Positions 61,231 to 64,000 of a stretch of DNA of 64,000 bases are shown piece by piece (the stretch's first letter is position 1; the number at the start of each line of letters is the position of its first letter). Made by a program: the position numbers and the translations under genes. The notes under the pieces are model-generated. The model saw only the letters and a program-made list of their open reading frames with translations. It was not told the origin of the DNA and did no database searches. Origin of the DNA: Halolactibacillus alkaliphilus (GTDB lineage: Bacteria; Bacillota; Bacilli; Bacillales; Amphibacillaceae); the NCBI RefSeq assembly GCF_900115465.1, contig NZ_FOWN01000012.1, forward strand, positions 1 to 64,000, in the 5' to 3' direction.

Positions 61231-64000
61231 ATGAAACGACGATTAGCCGTATTGCTCATTTTTTTGTTGCTGTTTCCAACAACGACACTACAACTTGTTG
61301 CTCAGACAAGTCATAGTGACAAGACAACGCCTTTGTTAACGCCGACAGCTTATTTCCCGTTTGATGGTGACTTAGCTGATGCCAAACAACCAAGTCAATC
61401 AGGTGTTGCGTGGACACGCTTTGAAGAAGGTGTTTCAACATGGGGAGAAAAGGAGAACTATACCTTTGATTTTGTTTCTAGTGGTTTAAATCAAGCGGTT
61501 GTATTTGACGGTGAAACAGGTATAAAATTACCCGAGGAATTACTCACATCTGATAGTTACAGCTATAGCTTCTGGTTAAAACAAACAGGTGATATTTCTA
61601 CGTTTACGAGTGCGTTGTTTTTCGGTACGACGGATTATCGCACATCGTTTTCGCCAGCCGTCGCTGGAACGGGTGAACTCATTTATGCGGTAGGTGAGAA
61701 TGTTGATGGCTTAGCAAATAACTATCAATACACACCTCTACCAGCACATGACCCATTCGAATGGCAACATGTCTTTATTACAGCGACAAATGATACCGTC
61801 AGGTTATACTTAAACGGTGTAGCTGTTGGCGCCATTGCTGAGGCGCCAGATTTATTTACGGGACGTTTCAATGATTTCTTACTCGGTTTTAATCCATTTC
61901 CAGATGCGTATTATCATGGCTTGATGGATGAGTTGATGTTTTTTGACGGTCAGGTCGTTGGAGAAGACACGATCCAAGCTTATTATCAACTTACTGCATC
62001 AGCGTTTGGACATGATTTAACATCTGATGGCTCAGATGAAGGTATAGACGATGAGGTAGGTGACTCATCAGAAAATGAACAAGCACCACCTAGTGAGGAA
62101 GTGATTACTAATTTAGATATTCCATCGCTACCAGAAAAACAGGAAATACCAAGCTTCACGAATGTGGGTGTACACGATCCATCGATTATCGCAAGTAACG
62201 GCTACTTTTATGCCTTTGGTACACATGGTGAGGCGGCGAAGTCGAGAGATTTAATGAACTGGGAAACATTCACCAATGGTTATACGACACCGGGAAATAT
62301 CCTATATAAAGATCTAAGTGTCAACTTAGCAGAAGCCTTTTTATGGGCAGGTGAAGACGATAGTGATAGTAAAGGTGGCTATGCTGTATGGGCACCCGAG
62401 GCTTTCTTTAATAAAGATTATCAATGGGAAGACGGGACAACAGGTGCTTATATGATTTATTACAGTGCCTCGAGTACGTATATTCGCTCGGTCATTGGTT
62501 ATGCGGTCGCCAAAGAGATTGAAGGGCCATATGAACATGTCGATACAGTAATTTATTCTGGTTTTACGAATCATGAAGCATATGATGCTGATAGTACAAT
62601 TAATAAACACGTAGAAAACACGAATATTCCTGCATTGATTGATGCGGGTGTTATTGAAGGTGTGAGGTCTGGATGGTTTAACGCGTCAGGTGGATATAAT
62701 AACACCGTGTTTACGAATGCGATTGATGCCAATCTTTTCTACGATATTGATGGGACGCTATGGATGACTTACGGGTCGTGGTCAGGCGGTATATTTATTA
62801 TAGAAGTTGATAAGACAACGGGTCAGGTTATTTACCCGGGTGTAGATGGTACGACAGCGGATGGTCGTATGATTGACCGTTACTTTGGGACGAAAATCTC
62901 AGGAGGGTATACGAAGTCAGGGGAAGGGCCATATGTAGAATATAACCCTCAGGATGGCTACTACTATCTATATGTCACGTATGGTTGGTTAGGAGCAGAT
63001 GGTGCTTATCATATGCGACAGTTCCGTTCGGAACAGCCAGATGGTCCGTATGTTGACAGAGCAGGTGAGCCAGCGGTATTACCTGGCAATGTCAGCAATG
63101 CCGGTTATGGTAATAAACTTACTGGCAACTTCTTATTTAATCGTCTAGCAGGCGAACCTGGTAGTGGAAATGGCTATGGTTATGTATCACCGGGACATAA
63201 CTCTATTTATACAGATCAAGCAACAAATCAACAATTCAATGTCTTTCATACCCGGTTCCCAGAACGCGGGGAACAACATGAATTAAGGGTACATCAACTG
63301 TTTAACAACGAAGAAGGGTGGCGTGTGATGGCACCTCTGCGTTATGCAGGTGAAACGCTTGATGCAGACATAGATTATTTAGATGTGTTAGGCACATACA
63401 AGTATATTGACCACGGAAAGAATAATGATGTTGCGATTAAAACATCATCATTGATTCATTTAGAATCGGATGGAAAAATCTCAGGTGCCATTACAGGGAC
63501 GTGGGAAAAAGATGGCGCGTATTTAACGCTCTCAACCACTGACTACGTCGCAAAAGGTGTTGTTCTCACACAGTGGGATGAGGTGAGTGCCCGCTGGTTA
63601 ACGACCTTCTCTGTCTTAGCAGAAGATGGGTCAGTACAATGGGGAGTGAAGCACCCGTTATCGGGCGAAACAGACGAAGCGATTGTCGAGAAAATCTTGA
63701 CATCATTACAGTTACCAGAACAGACAATTGCAGACCTTACGTTACCGACAATGGGCGCAATAGGAGCGACAATTGAATGGTCAAGTTCTGACACGGATGT
63801 GATTACCGCCTTAGGTGCTGTAACCAGACCTCATGTTGGGGAAGCTAATGCGACGGTGACACTTATCGCAACGGTTACTTTAGGTGAGACACAGATGAAT
63901 AAATCCTTTGATGTGACCGTCAATAGTATTAAAGAAGCGAGATTACAAGCTCATTATAGTTTTGATGGGCACTTAGATGATGAAACAAATCAACAATTAT
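61231..64000 (+). CDS. Large secreted endo-arabinanase (GH43) with LamG and Ig-like modules, 3' end outside window
   Basis: At least 923 residues, open to the window edge. Start ATG 61231 has AAGGAGG upstream. A signal peptide (about 1-25) is followed by a LamG-type module (about 38-255), a linker rich in D/E/S, and GH43 (about 300-640). Expected catalytic residues are Asp-316 (GVHDPSII), Asp-499 (NAIDANLF) and Glu-565 (SGEGPYVEY). A beta-barrel GH43_C2-like module follows (about 690-790; YIDHGKNNDVAIKTSS). An atrophied bacterial Ig-like module comes next (about 815-900; IEWSSSDTDVITALGAVTRP), and then a second LamG begins (HYSFDGHLDD). The layout matches AbnB-type endo-1,5-alpha-L-arabinanases. 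It would cut arabinan outside the cell. Confidence 0.9.
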   Translation, partial: MKRRLAVLLIFLLLFPTTTLQLVAQTSHSDKTTPLLTPTAYFPFDGDLADAKQPSQSGVAWTRFEEGVSTWGEKENYTFDFVSSGLNQAVVFDGETGIKLPEELLTSDSYSYSFWLKQTGDISTFTSALFFGTTDYRTSFSPAVAGTGELIYAVGENVDGLANNYQYTPLPAHDPFEWQHVFITATNDTVRLYLNGVAVGAIAEAPDLFTGRFNDFLLGFNPFPDAYYHGLMDELMFFDGQVVGEDTIQAYYQLTASAFGHDLTSDGSDEGIDDEVGDSSENEQAPPSEEVITNLDIPSLPEKQEIPSFTNVGVHDPSIIASNGYFYAFGTHGEAAKSRDLMNWETFTNGYTTPGNILYKDLSVNLAEAFLWAGEDDSDSKGGYAVWAPEAFFNKDYQWEDGTTGAYMIYYSASSTYIRSVIGYAVAKEIEGPYEHVDTVIYSGFTNHEAYDADSTINKHVENTNIPALIDAGVIEGVRSGWFNASGGYNNTVFTNAIDANLFYDIDGTLWMTYGSWSGGIFIIEVDKTTGQVIYPGVDGTTADGRMIDRYFGTKISGGYTKSGEGPYVEYNPQDGYYYLYVTYGWLGADGAYHMRQFRSEQPDGPYVDRAGEPAVLPGNVSNAGYGNKLTGNFLFNRLAGEPGSGNGYGYVSPGHNSIYTDQATNQQFNVFHTRFPERGEQHELRVHQLFNNEEGWRVMAPLRYAGETLDADIDYLDVLGTYKYIDHGKNNDVAIKTSSLIHLESDGKISGAITGTWEKDGAYLTLSTTDYVAKGVVLTQWDEVSARWLTTFSVLAEDGSVQWGVKHPLSGETDEAIVEKILTSLQLPEQTIADLTLPTMGAIGATIEWSSSDTDVITALGAVTRPHVGEANATVTLIATVTLGETQMNKSFDVTVNSIKEARLQAHYSFDGHLDDETNQQL

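Noticed and set aside
1-64000. CRISPR array, tRNA, rRNA or prophage
   Set aside because: I saw no regularly spaced repeats, no cloverleaf or rRNA-like stretches, and no phage structural or integrase genes.

Overview
The window looks like a chromosomal segment of a low-GC Firmicute, most likely a fermentative or facultatively anaerobic member of the Bacillaceae (Halolactibacillus/Amphibacillus-like). This is an inference from gene content: a SAM-I riboswitch over a Bacillus-type metI, a YfmL-type helicase, PgcA-type phosphoglucomutase, an AbrB-like regulator, strong AGGAGG ribosome binding sites, CcpA-type cre boxes and a streptococcal-like glucose PTS permease. TAA, TAG and TGA are all used as stops. 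No rRNA, tRNA, CRISPR array or prophage is seen. The only mobile element is the right end of an IS200/IS605-type tnpB element at the left edge.

Layout. 1-0.33 kb: tnpB tail with its right-end/omegaRNA scaffold. 0.33-6 kb: a P-loop protein and two membrane or PAS-linked GGDEF-EAL proteins, with a decayed ORF between them. 6-10 kb: pfkA, a Gfo/Idh/MocA oxidoreductase and a chemoreceptor. 10-14.5 kb: an ATP-grasp ligase, then a c-di-GMP-I riboswitch with terminator ahead of a membrane diguanylate cyclase and an orphan solute-binding lipoprotein. 14.5-17 kb: glucose-type PTS EIICB plus an EEP-family phosphatase/nuclease under a LacI-type operator. 17.3-19.4 kb: two DUF1538 membrane proteins and a tandem PII-like protein. 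19.4-35.5 kb: housekeeping and accessory genes (membrane-anchored GH43, DEAD-box helicase, TrhA/HlyIII, arsR-acr3, AbgT transporter, SAM-riboswitch metI, aldose epimerase, CoA-disulfide reductase-rhodanese, TetR-CocE pair, AbrB-like, ArsR-type regulator).

35.8-48.3 kb is one long carbohydrate-uptake operon: a 969-residue secreted solute-binding protein, two MalF/MalG-type permeases, an NHL-TPR-YIP1 protein, a DUF5696 protein, two further permeases and a second solute-binding lipoprotein. It has no ATPase gene. 48.4-52.9 kb is a second c-di-GMP block: PAS-GGDEF-EAL, a stand-alone receiver protein behind a second c-di-GMP-I riboswitch, and a PAS-GGDEF with an intact inhibitory site. 52.9-55.7 kb: a preQ1-riboswitch-controlled QueT transporter, a DUF1295 protein and prs. 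55.9-64 kb: AraC regulator, GH42 beta-galactosidase, pgcA and a large secreted arabinanase running off the window.

Two themes tie the window together. The first is c-di-GMP signalling: five GGDEF/EAL proteins and two c-di-GMP riboswitches, which imply feedback from the messenger onto its own synthesis genes and onto a receiver protein. The second is plant arabinan/galactan breakdown: two GH43 enzymes, a GH42 and a large uptake operon, with recurring TACGTA-core sites and cre boxes upstream of several of them.
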